DNA of 25,966 nt from AVCC01 sp041736255 (lineage in GTDB: Bacteria; Pseudomonadota; Gammaproteobacteria; Burkholderiales; Burkholderiaceae_D). Under the pieces are notes generated by a model that ran no database searches, was not told the DNA's origin, and saw only the letters and a list, made by a program, of their open reading frames with translations. The stretch covers positions 1 through 25,966 of the forward strand of contig JBGSTZ010000148.1 of NCBI GenBank assembly GCA_041736255.1. Reading direction: 5' to 3'. This document shows, one piece after another, positions 15,437 to 23,134 of the stretch (position 1 is its first letter; each line of letters opens with the position of its first letter). Position numbers and translations under genes: made by a program.

Positions 15437-18088
15437 TCAGGCGACTTTTTTGGCAGCAACCTTGCGTACTGCGGGTTTGGCGGCAGCTTTTTTTACAGCC
15501 GGCTTCTTGACGGCTGTTTTTTTGGCTACTGCTTTTTTAGCCGCCGGTTTTGCTACTGCGCCCTCAGCGTCCGCATCTGCATCCGCTGCTGCCACCTTGC
15601 CTTTGGCCGGCGCCCGCGGCTTGCGCTCTTCAAACTCGAAGCTGACCTTGCCATCTTTGCCCTTGACCAGAAAAGCCTTGAACGGACGGCGGGTGCGCTG
15701 CGAAACGAAGCCGGGTAATAAATCGGTCTTGCCTTCATTCAACAGCTTGACCATCTGTTCCGGCAAAATTTCTTGCTGCAGAATAATCCGTCCGCTGCGG
15801 AAATCGCAGGCTTTCGGCTTGGCTACGGTTTTTTCACAAACGTAACCGAGTCCCAATTCGTACACGCCACTGCCGCATTTCGGGCAGGCGCCGAGAACGG
15901 TTTGGCCGGTGAAATCGACGGCTTCGCCATCTTCGCCGCCATCGTTCTGGCCGAAGTCGAATTCCATCTTCAGGTTCTTGCGTTCTTCGTCGGCGGCGAT
16001 CTTCAGGATAGCGGCAAACGGGCGACCCATCTTGGAGCGAAAACCTTGCAGCGGGCCGATGGTGCGATTTTTCAGCAATTCCTCGACCTCGGCCACTTCG
16101 AACTGGCGGCTGCCGGGAGTTTTGGAGATTGAGAATTCGCACTTGGTACAGGCAAAACGCCGATAGTTTTCTTTCACCACAGCGCCACAATTCGGACAGG
16201 GCGTGGTCAGTGTCGCGTAATTGCCGGGTATCGTGTCGTTGTCGTATTCCTTGGCGCGCTTGACGATAATTTGCGTCATCTGGGCAATTTCGCGCATGAA
16301 TTCTTCGCGGCTGATGTTGCCCTTTTCGATCTGCGACAACTTGTATTCCCACTCGCCGGTCAACTCCGGCGAAGTCAGTTCGGACACGCCGAGGCCGCGC
16401 AGCAACGTCATCAACTGGAACGCCTTGGCGGTCGGGATGATTTCGCGCCCTTCGCGCAGAAAATATTTTTCGCTCAGCAAACCTTCGATGATGGCGGCGC
16501 GCGTGGCTGGCGTGCCCAGGCCCTTGCCGGCCATCGCTTCGCGCAAGCCTTCATCGTCGAGCAGCTTGCCGGCGCCTTCCATCGCCGACAGCAGTGTGGC
16601 TTCCGAGTAGCGCGCAGGCGGCTTGGTGACCAGGCCGTTGGCCGTGATCTTGTCGGTCAGGACTTTTTCGCCCTTAGCTACCGGCACCAGATTGCCGGAA
16701 TTCTCGCTATCCTTTTCCGCAATTTCCTTGCCGTAAATCGCCAGCCAGCCGGGGTTGGTCATGACCTTGCCTTCAGTTTTGAACTGATGGCCGGAGACTT
16801 CGGTGAAACGGGTCGTGACCTGGAACTCGGCCGCCGGGAAGAACACCGCCATGAAGCGCTTGGTGACCAGGTCGTACAGCTTCTGTTCCGGTTCGGACAG
16901 GTTTTTCGGCGCTTGCGGGGTCGGGATGATCGCGAAGTGATCCGAAATCTTGCTGTTGTCAAAAATCCGCTTGTTCGGTTTGACCCAGCCCTTGTTCAGG
17001 ATTTGCGCGGCAAACTGCTGGTAATTATTGTTCTCCGACACTGTTTCCAGCGTCTGCTTGACGGTGTCGAGGTAATCTTCCGGCAAATGGCGCGAATCGG
17101 TACGCGGATACGTCAGCACCTTGTGCTTTTCGTACAAGGCTTGCGCCAGGCCCAGCGTGTTCTTGGCAGAAAAGCCGAAGCGCGAGTTGGCTTCGCGCTG
17201 CAGGCTGGTCAGGTCGAACAATCCCGGCGCCATGGAAGTGGTCGGTTTCGATTCTTCGGTGACATTGCCTTGCTTGCCGCGACAGGCGGCGACGATGGAT
17301 TCGGCGGCAGCTTTGCTCCACAGCCGTTCGGCGCGCTTTTCAGGGTCGATTTCGTCTTTTTTGTGCTTGGTATCGAGCCAGCGGCCTTCGTAAATGCCGG
17401 CGGCGCAGACGAAATCGGCGCGCACTTCCCAGAAATCGCGCGGCACGAATTGCTTGATTTTCTCTTCGCGCTCGACCACGATCGACAGTGTCGGCGTTTG
17501 CACCCGGCCCACGGTGGTCAGGTAAAAGCCGCCTTCTTTCGAATTGAACGCGGTCATGGCGCGAGTGCCGTTAATGCCGATCAGCCAGTCGGCTTCGGAG
17601 CGGCAGCGTGCGGCGTCAGCCAACGGCAACATTTCGGCGTCGCTGCGCAGCTTGGTGAAACCGTCGCGGATCGCGCCCGGCGTCATCGACTGTAACCACA
17701 AGCGCTGGATCGGCTGCTTGGCTTTGGTGTGTTGCGCGATCAGGCGGAAAATCAACTCGCCTTCGCGCCCAGCATCGCAGGCATTGATCAGCGCGGTGAC
17801 ATCCTTGCGCTTGATCAGCTTGCTGAGTACTTTCAGGCGCGCTTCGGTCTTGGCGATGGGATTGAGCGTGAAATACGGCGGAATCATCGGCAAATGGGCA
17901 AAACTCCATTTGCCGCGCTTGACGTCGTGCTCTTCCGGCACGGCGATTTCGAGTAAATGGCCGACTGCGGAGGACAACACGTACTGGTCGGATTCGAAGT
18001 ACTCATCGTGCTTGGTGAAGCCGCCGATCGTCTTCGCGATATCGTTCGCGACCGAAGGCTTCTCGGCGATGATGAGGGTTTTGGTCAT
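15437..18088 (-). CDS. topB: DNA topoisomerase III with H1-like tail
   Basis: 883 aa, longer than E. coli TopB (653). Type IA topoisomerase: it passes single strands through a transient break and resolves replication and recombination intermediates. The TOPRIM domain includes DAGREGE (105-111). The active-site tyrosine is Y327 in LTYPRTDS. Two zinc-ribbon cysteine sets follow the core, CPNCG...CTKC and CPKCGSGVYELG...C. The C-terminal tail (about 825-883) is a lysine/alanine-rich repeat of AAKKAVAKKTAVKK type, like the histone H1-like tails of Burkholderiales proteins, and probably binds DNA non-specifically. A sigma70 promoter lies at 18161-18188 and a terminator at 15394. Smg is upstream with a 216-bp gap. 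Confidence 0.93.
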   Translation of the reverse strand: MTKTLIIAEKPSVANDIAKTIGGFTKHDEYFESDQYVLSSAVGHLLEIAVPEEHDVKRGKWSFAHLPMIPPYFTLNPIAKTEARLKVLSKLIKRKDVTALINACDAGREGELIFRLIAQHTKAKQPIQRLWLQSMTPGAIRDGFTKLRSDAEMLPLADAARCRSEADWLIGINGTRAMTAFNSKEGGFYLTTVGRVQTPTLSIVVEREEKIKQFVPRDFWEVRADFVCAAGIYEGRWLDTKHKKDEIDPEKRAERLWSKAAAESIVAACRGKQGNVTEESKPTTSMAPGLFDLTSLQREANSRFGFSAKNTLGLAQALYEKHKVLTYPRTDSRHLPEDYLDTVKQTLETVSENNNYQQFAAQILNKGWVKPNKRIFDNSKISDHFAIIPTPQAPKNLSEPEQKLYDLVTKRFMAVFFPAAEFQVTTRFTEVSGHQFKTEGKVMTNPGWLAIYGKEIAEKDSENSGNLVPVAKGEKVLTDKITANGLVTKPPARYSEATLLSAMEGAGKLLDDEGLREAMAGKGLGTPATRAAIIEGLLSEKYFLREGREIIPTAKAFQLMTLLRGLGVSELTSPELTGEWEYKLSQIEKGNISREEFMREIAQMTQIIVKRAKEYDNDTIPGNYATLTTPCPNCGAVVKENYRRFACTKCEFSISKTPGSRQFEVAEVEELLKNRTIGPLQGFRSKMGRPFAAILKIAADEERKNLKMEFDFGQNDGGEDGEAVDFTGQTVLGACPKCGSGVYELGLGYVCEKTVAKPKACDFRSGRIILQQEILPEQMVKLLNEGKTDLLPGFVSQRTRRPFKAFLVKGKDGKVSFEFEERKPRAPAKGKVAAADADADAEGAVAKPAAKKAVAKKTAVKKPAVKKAAAKPAVRKVAAKKVA

Positions 18089-18160
18089 AGGTGTATTCTC
18101 AAATTGGGGTACAGAGGGCGCATTTGCATGGGTGCCAAATGGCTAAACGACAAAACGCCA

Positions 18161-18188
18161 CTAATATTACAAACATCGGGATTGTCAA
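18161..18188 (-). promoter_or_regulatory. sigma70 promoter of topB
   Basis: Minus strand TTGACA (18183-18188) and TATTAG (18161-18166) with a 16-bp spacer, in the 216-bp smg-topB gap. It gives a leader of about 65 nt. It suggests topB can be transcribed independently of smg. Confidence 0.5.
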
Positions 18189-18304
18189 GCGGCCAATGAT
18201 AAGCGCCTTGCAGCACACTCTGCAAGCACCCGAGCCACGATCCCTCGGAAAGTGGGATTCTGCAACGCAATATAGCTGCTAATCCAAGTTTAACGTGGCC
18301 CGGT

Positions 18305-18781
18305 TTAATGCAGCCAATGCTTTTGCGGCTGCGTATCATCGCCAAACAGTTCGTCGAAAATCAGCGCATCGGGTTCCTGGTCCTGGCTCCACAGCATCAT
18401 CAATACGATGACCTTGAGCTTGTCGAGCGGCATCGGCGACTCGTTCACCGCCAGCGCACGCTCAATGACGATCTCGCGCTGGTTCGCGTCGAGCACTTTA
18501 GCCAACTCCAGAAACTGAATGAAACCAATCGCATCCGGCCCCAGCACGCTGGACTCTTGCTCCGGGTAGATACGCAAACCGGAAGATAACGCGCTTTGCT
18601 GCGGGTATTTGCGTGCGAATGGGTCGGTAGATTCCACCAGATGCCCGAGCCAGTCCAGCGCTTCGGAAATTTCTTCATGCTCAAAGCCGACTGCAGATAA
18701 TTTTTTGGTCAGGGCTACTGCATCAGGGCAGGCTTGCGGCCGGTGATACTCTTCGTACAAATATACAAGTATGTCAAACAT
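18305..18781 (-). CDS. smg: Smg/DUF494 family protein
   Basis: 158 aa; starts MFDILVYLYEEYHRPQACPD, the strongly conserved opening of the DUF494/Smg family, at normal length. AGGAGGTGA stands six bases before the ATG, a strong ribosome site. The family is small, helical and of unknown biochemical function. In many beta- and gammaproteobacteria it lies between dprA and topA/topB. Here topB follows as expected, but no dprA is seen upstream: a decayed REP (18889) and an IS relic (18959), then fmt, occupy that side. The upstream 100 bp show no clear promoter. Confidence 0.88.
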   Translation of the reverse strand: MFDILVYLYEEYHRPQACPDAVALTKKLSAVGFEHEEISEALDWLGHLVESTDPFARKYPQQSALSSGLRIYPEQESSVLGPDAIGFIQFLELAKVLDANQREIVIERALAVNESPMPLDKLKVIVLMMLWSQDQEPDALIFDELFGDDTQPQKHWLH

Positions 18782-18888
18782 GGCTCACCTCCTGCGTTAG
18801 GGTTACTTCGAAACAAGCAAGGACTCTTACGCCAATACTATGTCACATTATCCTGAAAACCTCCGTTGAGCGCGCAGATCCATTTGTC

Positions 18889-18958
18889 TCTAGGTACGAG
18901 TTTATTCGCACTAGTTGGCGCAAATCAATTGTCTGTGCGAATAAATTCGCACAGACAA
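18889..18958. repeat. REP-like element, decayed copy C
   Basis: The left half, TAGGTACGAGTTTATTCGCAC, is a diverged version of the REP at 5558. The right half is a perfect 13-bp palindrome, TTGTCTGTGCGAA (18929-18941) against TTCGCACAGACAA (18946-18958), with a 4-nt loop. The IS-end relic begins at the next base, 18959. Confidence 0.65.
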
Positions 18959-19022
18959 TTCAGCTTTTTTGATTTGAACAGATTAACAATTTATACTGGG
19001 GGGGGTGCGTAAAATCAGTTAC
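18959..19022 (-). mobile_element. Relic of IS terminal region, copy 2
   Basis: 18959-18998 matches 79-118 at 38 of 40 positions and 19007-19022 matches 125-140 at 15 of 16, in the same orientation. One difference changes the transposase start codon (CAT to GAT on the plus strand). A run of eight G (18998-19005) has replaced the sequence between the two blocks. The IS body that should lie to the left is absent and replaced by the REP-like element. This is a remnant only. Confidence 0.7.
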
Positions 19023-19049
19023 TGTTTAGCATCACAGCGACTGCCCGGA

Positions 19050-20009
19050 TTATATGAAGCGGCCGTTTTCCATTGAAAAGCCTTGCAGAAACTCAGACGC
19101 CGGCAAGCGTTTTCCGCCCGGCTTTTGCAATACGTCCAAACGCAATACGCTCTCGCCGCAAGCCACCAGCACACCATCCTGCGTATTGGCCGCCAACACG
19201 CGCCCAGCCAGCTCGAATGGCGCGGCAGCGGCCGGCAATTCTTCAGCTTGCCACAGCTTGAGCGTGACGCCGTTAAAAAGAGCAAACGCGCCGGGAAACG
19301 GATTAAATGCCCGGATTTTGCGCGCCACCACCGTTGCCGATTGGGTGAAATCAAGCTGTGCCTCTTGTTTACTTATCTTGGCCGCGTAAAGAGCACCCTC
19401 GGCCGGCTGCGGCGTGGCGGCAAGTGCGCCTTGTTCCAGCCGGTGCAGCGCTTGCACGATCATGCTGCCACCCAGCGCAGCCAGTTTGTTATGCAAGCTG
19501 CCAGTAGTGTCGTCCCGTGCAATCGGCAAGCACCCGATTTGCAGCATTGGCCCGGTATCGAGCCCTTCTTCCATTTGCATGATGGTCACGCCCGTTTCAG
19601 CATCGCCAGCCTCGATGGCGCGATGGATCGGCGCCGCACCACGCCAGCGCGGCAATAGCGAGGCGTGGATATTGATGCAGCCGAGGCGCGGAATCTCCAG
19701 CACGCTGCGCGGCAAAATCAAGCCGTATGCGGCCACCACCATCACATCATGGGACGTGGCGCGCAGCAAGTCGTGGGCATCTTGCGCGTCTTGGGGATAT
19801 TTGCCCTCAAGACGCAACGAGGCCGGCTGCGCCACTGCGATGCCGTGCGCCACTGCATATTGCTTTACGGGCGAAGCCTGCAACTGCATGCCGCGTCCGG
19901 CCGGACGGTCGGGCTGGCTCAATACCAGTGCAATTTCAAAACCGGCCTCGTGCAAGGATTGGAGCGCCACAGCGGCGAATTCGGGGGTTCCGGCGAAGAG
20001 TATTTTCAT
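19050..20009 (-). CDS. fmt: Methionyl-tRNA formyltransferase
   Basis: 319 aa from ATG 20009 (MKILFAGTPEFAAVAL, the conserved start; in-frame upstream codons are not family-like). It transfers a formyl group from 10-formyl-THF to Met-tRNAfMet for translation initiation. The catalytic set is N113 and H115 in CINIHASLLPRWRGAAPIHR, and D151 in MEEGLDTGPML. The C-terminal OB-like domain ends GFSMENGRFI. Length is normal and the gene looks intact. The usual partner def is not adjacent: an IS5-family element begins 138 bp upstream. The stop lies 28 bp from the IS relic at 19022. Confidence 0.93.
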   Translation of the reverse strand: MKILFAGTPEFAAVALQSLHEAGFEIALVLSQPDRPAGRGMQLQASPVKQYAVAHGIAVAQPASLRLEGKYPQDAQDAHDLLRATSHDVMVVAAYGLILPRSVLEIPRLGCINIHASLLPRWRGAAPIHRAIEAGDAETGVTIMQMEEGLDTGPMLQIGCLPIARDDTTGSLHNKLAALGGSMIVQALHRLEQGALAATPQPAEGALYAAKISKQEAQLDFTQSATVVARKIRAFNPFPGAFALFNGVTLKLWQAEELPAAAAPFELAGRVLAANTQDGVLVACGESVLRLDVLQKPGGKRLPASEFLQGFSMENGRFI

Positions 20010-20172
20010 GGACAGTATTGTACGAAGAGCGCTGCAAAATTGCATGCGACTTCCCTTTCTTATTGAGTGGACTCGGGCTTTAATAAATTTAGTGTGAATG
20101 CTATGCGGATCATGCAAAGATTATCCTATAGAAATATATTTATCTCAGATCCTGTTCTCTATCTCCTAAGCA

Positions 20173-20673
20173 CTAAAGCCAAAAAGCCCAGGCGACGAAT
20201 TGCAAACTGGTATTGAGTTTTCGCTCGCAATTTTTCCACAGGCGCCTACACTTTTCCAACCAGGCAAAAGAGCGTTCCACGACCCAGCGTTTCGGCATCA
20301 CTGCGAAGGTGTGGAGCGCGTTGCATTTGGCAATGTCAACGGATGCACCGAGTCGTTGCATGACCCCCTCAGCAAACGGCGCGCCTGTATAGCAACCGTC
20401 AGCCAGCACATTGACTACCTCCGACAAGGAGGACTTGTGCCTTTCAAACATGGCCAGAGCACCGGCACGATTTGTTACCTCTGTAGTCGTTACCCAAATC
20501 GCATGCGGCAAGCCTTGCGTATCGACTGCGATGTGCCGCTTGATACCTGACACTTTCTTGCCTGCGTCATAGCCTTTCTGTTCCGCCGTGTCTGTGTTCT
20601 TCACACTTTGCGCGTCAATGATGCAAAAACCCGTTTTCTCTTTTCGGCCCTCCTTGATACGCTTTGCGGCCAC
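20173..20673 (-). CDS. IS5-family transposase, ORF B (catalytic)
   Basis: 166 aa from a GTG at 20673. It carries the DDE catalytic core: FCIIDAQSVKNTDTA (first D), NVLADGCYTG (second D) and RWVVERSFAWLEKCRRLWKNCE (E with the YREK-like pattern). It joins target and IS ends during cut-and-paste. It overlaps ORF A by 59 bases in another frame, so a functional transposase needs a frameshift or is inactive. Confidence 0.8.
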   Translation of the reverse strand: MAAKRIKEGRKEKTGFCIIDAQSVKNTDTAEQKGYDAGKKVSGIKRHIAVDTQGLPHAIWVTTTEVTNRAGALAMFERHKSSLSEVVNVLADGCYTGAPFAEGVMQRLGASVDIAKCNALHTFAVMPKRWVVERSFAWLEKCRRLWKNCERKLNTSLQFVAWAFWL

Positions 20674-20950
20674 CTGATTTTTTTAATGCCTGCTCCAGCA
20701 GGCTTGGCTTTTCTGTCGAGGGCTTGCTGCTCCATGCCTGAAAGTATTTATACACTCGTCCCCATTGCGGAAAATCGTGGGGCAGCAGCCGCCACGGACA
20801 GCCACTTTTGAGCACATACAAAATCGCGCAAAATACATCGTATAAATCGACTTTCCGAGGTCGCGTCTTTTTCTTCGCGTTCTCCAGCAAGAACCTGATC
20901 GCTTCATATTGCTCTCGCGTTATATCGCTCCCATAGCTTTGCCTGTTCAT
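20615..20950 (-). CDS. IS5-family transposase, ORF A
   Basis: 111 aa, starts MNRQSYGSDITREQYEAIRF. It contains the DUF4096-like N-terminal domain, with KVDLYDVFCAILYVLKSGCPWR and FPQWGRVYKYFQ, that recognises the IS ends. The family-like part stops at about LLEQALKKSG; the last 18 residues are out-of-frame sequence overlapping ORF B. A T7 run on the plus strand (20678-20684, A7 in the message) lies at the transition. That is typical of frameshift expression, but ORF B is in the +1 (or -2) frame, so the simple -1 slip seen in many IS elements would not join them. Confidence 0.8.
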   Translation of the reverse strand: MNRQSYGSDITREQYEAIRFLLENAKKKTRPRKVDLYDVFCAILYVLKSGCPWRLLPHDFPQWGRVYKYFQAWSSKPSTEKPSLLEQALKKSGGRKAYQGGPKRENGFLHH

Positions 20951-21015
20951 ATTGCCTCCTGTTCATCGATATTTCCCATCTATAGCTTTTGACAATAAGA
21001 TAGAGAACAGGTTCT

Positions 21016-21138
21016 TAGAAGCCAACCTTGTGTCAGCTGACATAACAATAACAGCCGGTCAGGGTTCGACAATATCTTCAAAAGTCTGTTCGCCTCCCCA
21101 GAGATTGCCTGCAAGGTTTTCACAGCGATTGGTTCCAT
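21016..21138 (-). pseudogene. ArsR/BigR-like repressor, truncated by the IS
   Basis: From ATG 21136-21138 the frame reads MEPIAVKTLQAISGEANRLL, then KILSNPDRLLLLCQLTQG, then runs into the IS5 end. This is the N-terminal helix region of an ArsR-family winged-helix repressor. ANPxRLxxLCxLxxG is the family signature. The cysteine at residue 33 corresponds to the first redox cysteine of BigR/SqrR/YgaV-type sulfide sensors (from memory). The DNA-binding and second cysteine parts are missing and do not reappear left of the IS. So about two thirds of the gene was deleted. It is divergent from the DUF2892-cioAB genes, as expected of their repressor. Confidence 0.65.
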
Positions 21139-21200
21139 AGTGCTTCTAGTTCAGCATCTCTATCTACAAACCACAAAAATACCTTTTAAATCTCATGAAC

Positions 21201-21230
21201 TTACATATCATTTATTAATCTGATAAGCAT
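21201..21230. promoter_or_regulatory. Candidate operator in the arsR-DUF2892 divergent gap
   Basis: An AT-rich imperfect inverted repeat, TATCA (21206-21210) and TGATA (21221-21225) with partly matching outer bases, lies in the 143-bp gap between the truncated regulator and the DUF2892 gene. ArsR repressors bind such sites over the promoter. Weak evidence only. Confidence 0.25.
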
Positions 21231-21281
21231 CCAGGTCTTTCAAGCTAGCGAACCAGAGGCATAAACGTCGGAAGGAATACG

Positions 21282-21614
21282 ATGAAACCCGTTAACAAAG
21301 CACGTTCTGGCATGCTTTTCCTTTCCGCCGCAGCGCTTGCCCTTGGCGGCGTCGTGACTGCGCAAGAGACGGCCCAACCCAAGACCGCCCCTGTGGGGAT
21401 CATGTCTGTCACCTGCAATGTCGGCAGTGCCGATAAAGCAATCCGCATAGCACTTGGTATCGCGTTAGCAGCGTTTGCTTTGTTGTCTGAAGTGGACGCA
21501 GTCTGGAAGGTGGTAATGGGGGTCGCTGCGGTAATCGCTCTGGTCACCGCGACTGTTGGGTACTGTCCGTTAAACAGACTGCTAGGCATTAATAGCTGTC
21601 GTCACAAGACTTGA
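21282..21614 (+). CDS. DUF2892 (YgaP-type) membrane protein
   Basis: 110 aa; GGAAGGA precedes the ATG. The N-terminal signal or anchor (residues 8-27) is followed by a DUF2892 core: TCNVGSADKAIRIALGIALA (44-63), a second helix (76-93) and a conserved GYCPLNRLLGINSC (93-106). DUF2892 proteins are small membrane parts of YgaP-like rhodaneses and of sulfide-response operons, usually beside an ArsR regulator. Here the truncated ArsR is divergent and cioAB follows 99 bp later, so it probably serves the same sulfur- or cyanide-related response. No rhodanese domain is present. C45, C95 and C106 could be redox active. Confidence 0.78.
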   Translation: MKPVNKARSGMLFLSAAALALGGVVTAQETAQPKTAPVGIMSVTCNVGSADKAIRIALGIALAAFALLSEVDAVWKVVMGVAAVIALVTATVGYCPLNRLLGINSCRHKT

Positions 21615-21713
21615 TTGCGCATTTCGTAAATCCACGCTTTAAGGGATGCATAGCACACTGCCTTCGCTATTGGCCGCAGCGGAGTCGGAAATCATTTCAC
21701 TCGGAGGTGAGCC

Positions 21714-23132
21714 ATGCTCAGCGACGTTTCCGCCATTGACCTGGCCCGATTCCAGTTCGCCTTCACCATCTCGGCGCACATCATCTTTCCCGCCTTCACC
21801 ATCGGTCTGGCGAGCTTTATCGCGGTGCTAAACGGCCTGTGGCTTTGGCGACGGGACGAGGTCTACCTGCAGCTCTTCGACTTCTGGAAAACCATCTTTG
21901 CAGTCGTCTTCGGCATGGGCGTCGTCTCGGGCATCGTGATGGCCTACCAGTTCGGGACTAACTGGTCCGTGTTTTCCGACAAAACAGGTCCGATCTTGGG
22001 GCCGTTGATGGCTTATGAAGTTCTGTCGGCCTTCTTCCTCGAAGCCGGTTTCCTTGGCATCATGTTGTTCGGGCGAGAGCGGGTCGGCGACAGACTGCAC
22101 ATGGCGGCCACGGCGATCGTGGCGCTCGGGACCCTGATGTCGGCTTTCTGGATCATCAGCGTCAACAGCTGGATGCAGACCCCACAAGGATACGGCATCA
22201 ACGGTGTTGGCCAGTTCGTTCCCGAAGACTGGTGGGCGATCGTCTTCAACCCGTCTTTCCCCTACCGGTTAGTGCACATGGTGTTGGCAGCCTACCTGAC
22301 TACTGCTTTCGTAGTTGGCGGTGTCGGCGCATGGCATCTTTTGCGCAGCCGCGACAGCCGCGCTTCTGCGGTCATGTTCTCAATGGCAATGTGGATGGCG
22401 CTGATCGTGGCCCCGATCCAGATCCTGGCCGGCGACATGCATGGCATTAACACGCTGGAACACCAACCGGCCAAGGTCGCCGCAATGGAGGGTCACTACG
22501 AGAGCTTTCCCAAAGGTCGCGCGCCACTCATCCTGTTCGGCATTCCCGACGATGCCGCAGGCGAGACCCGTTACAAGGTGGAAATCCCGCTTCTCGGCTC
22601 TCTCATTCTGACGCACGACCTCGATACTCCGATTCAGGGACTGGATGCATTCCCAGCGGACGAACGCCCGAAATCGGCGATGATCTTCTGGACCTTTCGC
22701 ATCATGGTGGCGATTGGTTTTGCCATGCTGGGCATCGGCCTGTGGTCGGCGTGGGTGCGCTGGAAGGGGCAGCTTTATGATGCCCCTTGGCTCCACCGCT
22801 CTGCCGTAGCGATGGGGCCCGCGGGCTTTCTCGCCGTGCTGTGCGGTTGGATCACGACCGAGGTGGGCCGCCAACCCTATACTGTTTATGGCCTGCTGCG
22901 CACTGGGGACAGTGCCTCGCCCTTGCAGGCCGATGCAGTCGGCGCCTCGCTCGTAGCTTTCATTGTGGTCTATTTCTTTGTCTTCGGCTCGGGCACATTC
23001 TACGTGATGCGCCTGATGAGCAAACGGCCGACAGACCAGATCGACACTGACGAAATCGGGCCGACACGGACGGCGGGCATTACGCCTGCCCTCGCCACTC
23101 CCACTGCGCCACATCTCACAGCCGGAGAATAA
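21714..23132 (+). CDS. cioA: Cytochrome bd-type (cyanide-insensitive) quinol oxidase subunit I
   Basis: 472 aa, start fixed by GGAGGTGA upstream. With CioB it oxidises quinol and reduces oxygen to water at the cytoplasmic membrane without proton pumping. Nine or so membrane helices are visible. Probable heme ligands are H22 (ISAHIIFPAF) and H188 (PYRLVHMVLAAY), with acidic residues E102 and E110 (YEVLSAFFLEAGF). The quinol-binding loop starts with LEHQPAKVAAMEGHYE (248-263) and is short, as in CioA-type rather than E. coli CydA-type enzymes (about 520 aa). GWITTEVGRQPYTVYGLLRT is the conserved C-terminal motif. CioB follows after 2 bp. The family resists cyanide and sulfide. Confidence 0.93.
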   Translation: MLSDVSAIDLARFQFAFTISAHIIFPAFTIGLASFIAVLNGLWLWRRDEVYLQLFDFWKTIFAVVFGMGVVSGIVMAYQFGTNWSVFSDKTGPILGPLMAYEVLSAFFLEAGFLGIMLFGRERVGDRLHMAATAIVALGTLMSAFWIISVNSWMQTPQGYGINGVGQFVPEDWWAIVFNPSFPYRLVHMVLAAYLTTAFVVGGVGAWHLLRSRDSRASAVMFSMAMWMALIVAPIQILAGDMHGINTLEHQPAKVAAMEGHYESFPKGRAPLILFGIPDDAAGETRYKVEIPLLGSLILTHDLDTPIQGLDAFPADERPKSAMIFWTFRIMVAIGFAMLGIGLWSAWVRWKGQLYDAPWLHRSAVAMGPAGFLAVLCGWITTEVGRQPYTVYGLLRTGDSASPLQADAVGASLVAFIVVYFFVFGSGTFYVMRLMSKRPTDQIDTDEIGPTRTAGITPALATPTAPHLTAGE

Positions 23133-23134
23133 AA

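Larger units (their letters stand above)
20148..21015 (-). mobile_element. IS5-family insertion sequence, 868 bp
   Basis: Terminal inverted repeats are GATCCTGTTCTCTATCT (20148-20164) and its complement (20999-21015, GAACCTGTTCTCTATCT), 16 of 17 identical. Flanking triplets are TCA (left) and TTA (right), which fit the TNA target type but do not match as a direct duplication. Inside are two overlapping minus-strand reading frames of an IS5-type (IS1031/IS427-like) DDE transposase. Size is typical. Confidence 0.8.

Noticed and set aside
16271..17695. 474-codon plus-strand frame opposite topB
   Set aside because: Shadow of topB in the complementary frame; no ribosome site or domain.
20010..20117. 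36-codon N-terminal extension of fmt
   Set aside because: The conserved Fmt start MKILFAGTPEF is at 20009, and the extension has no family similarity.
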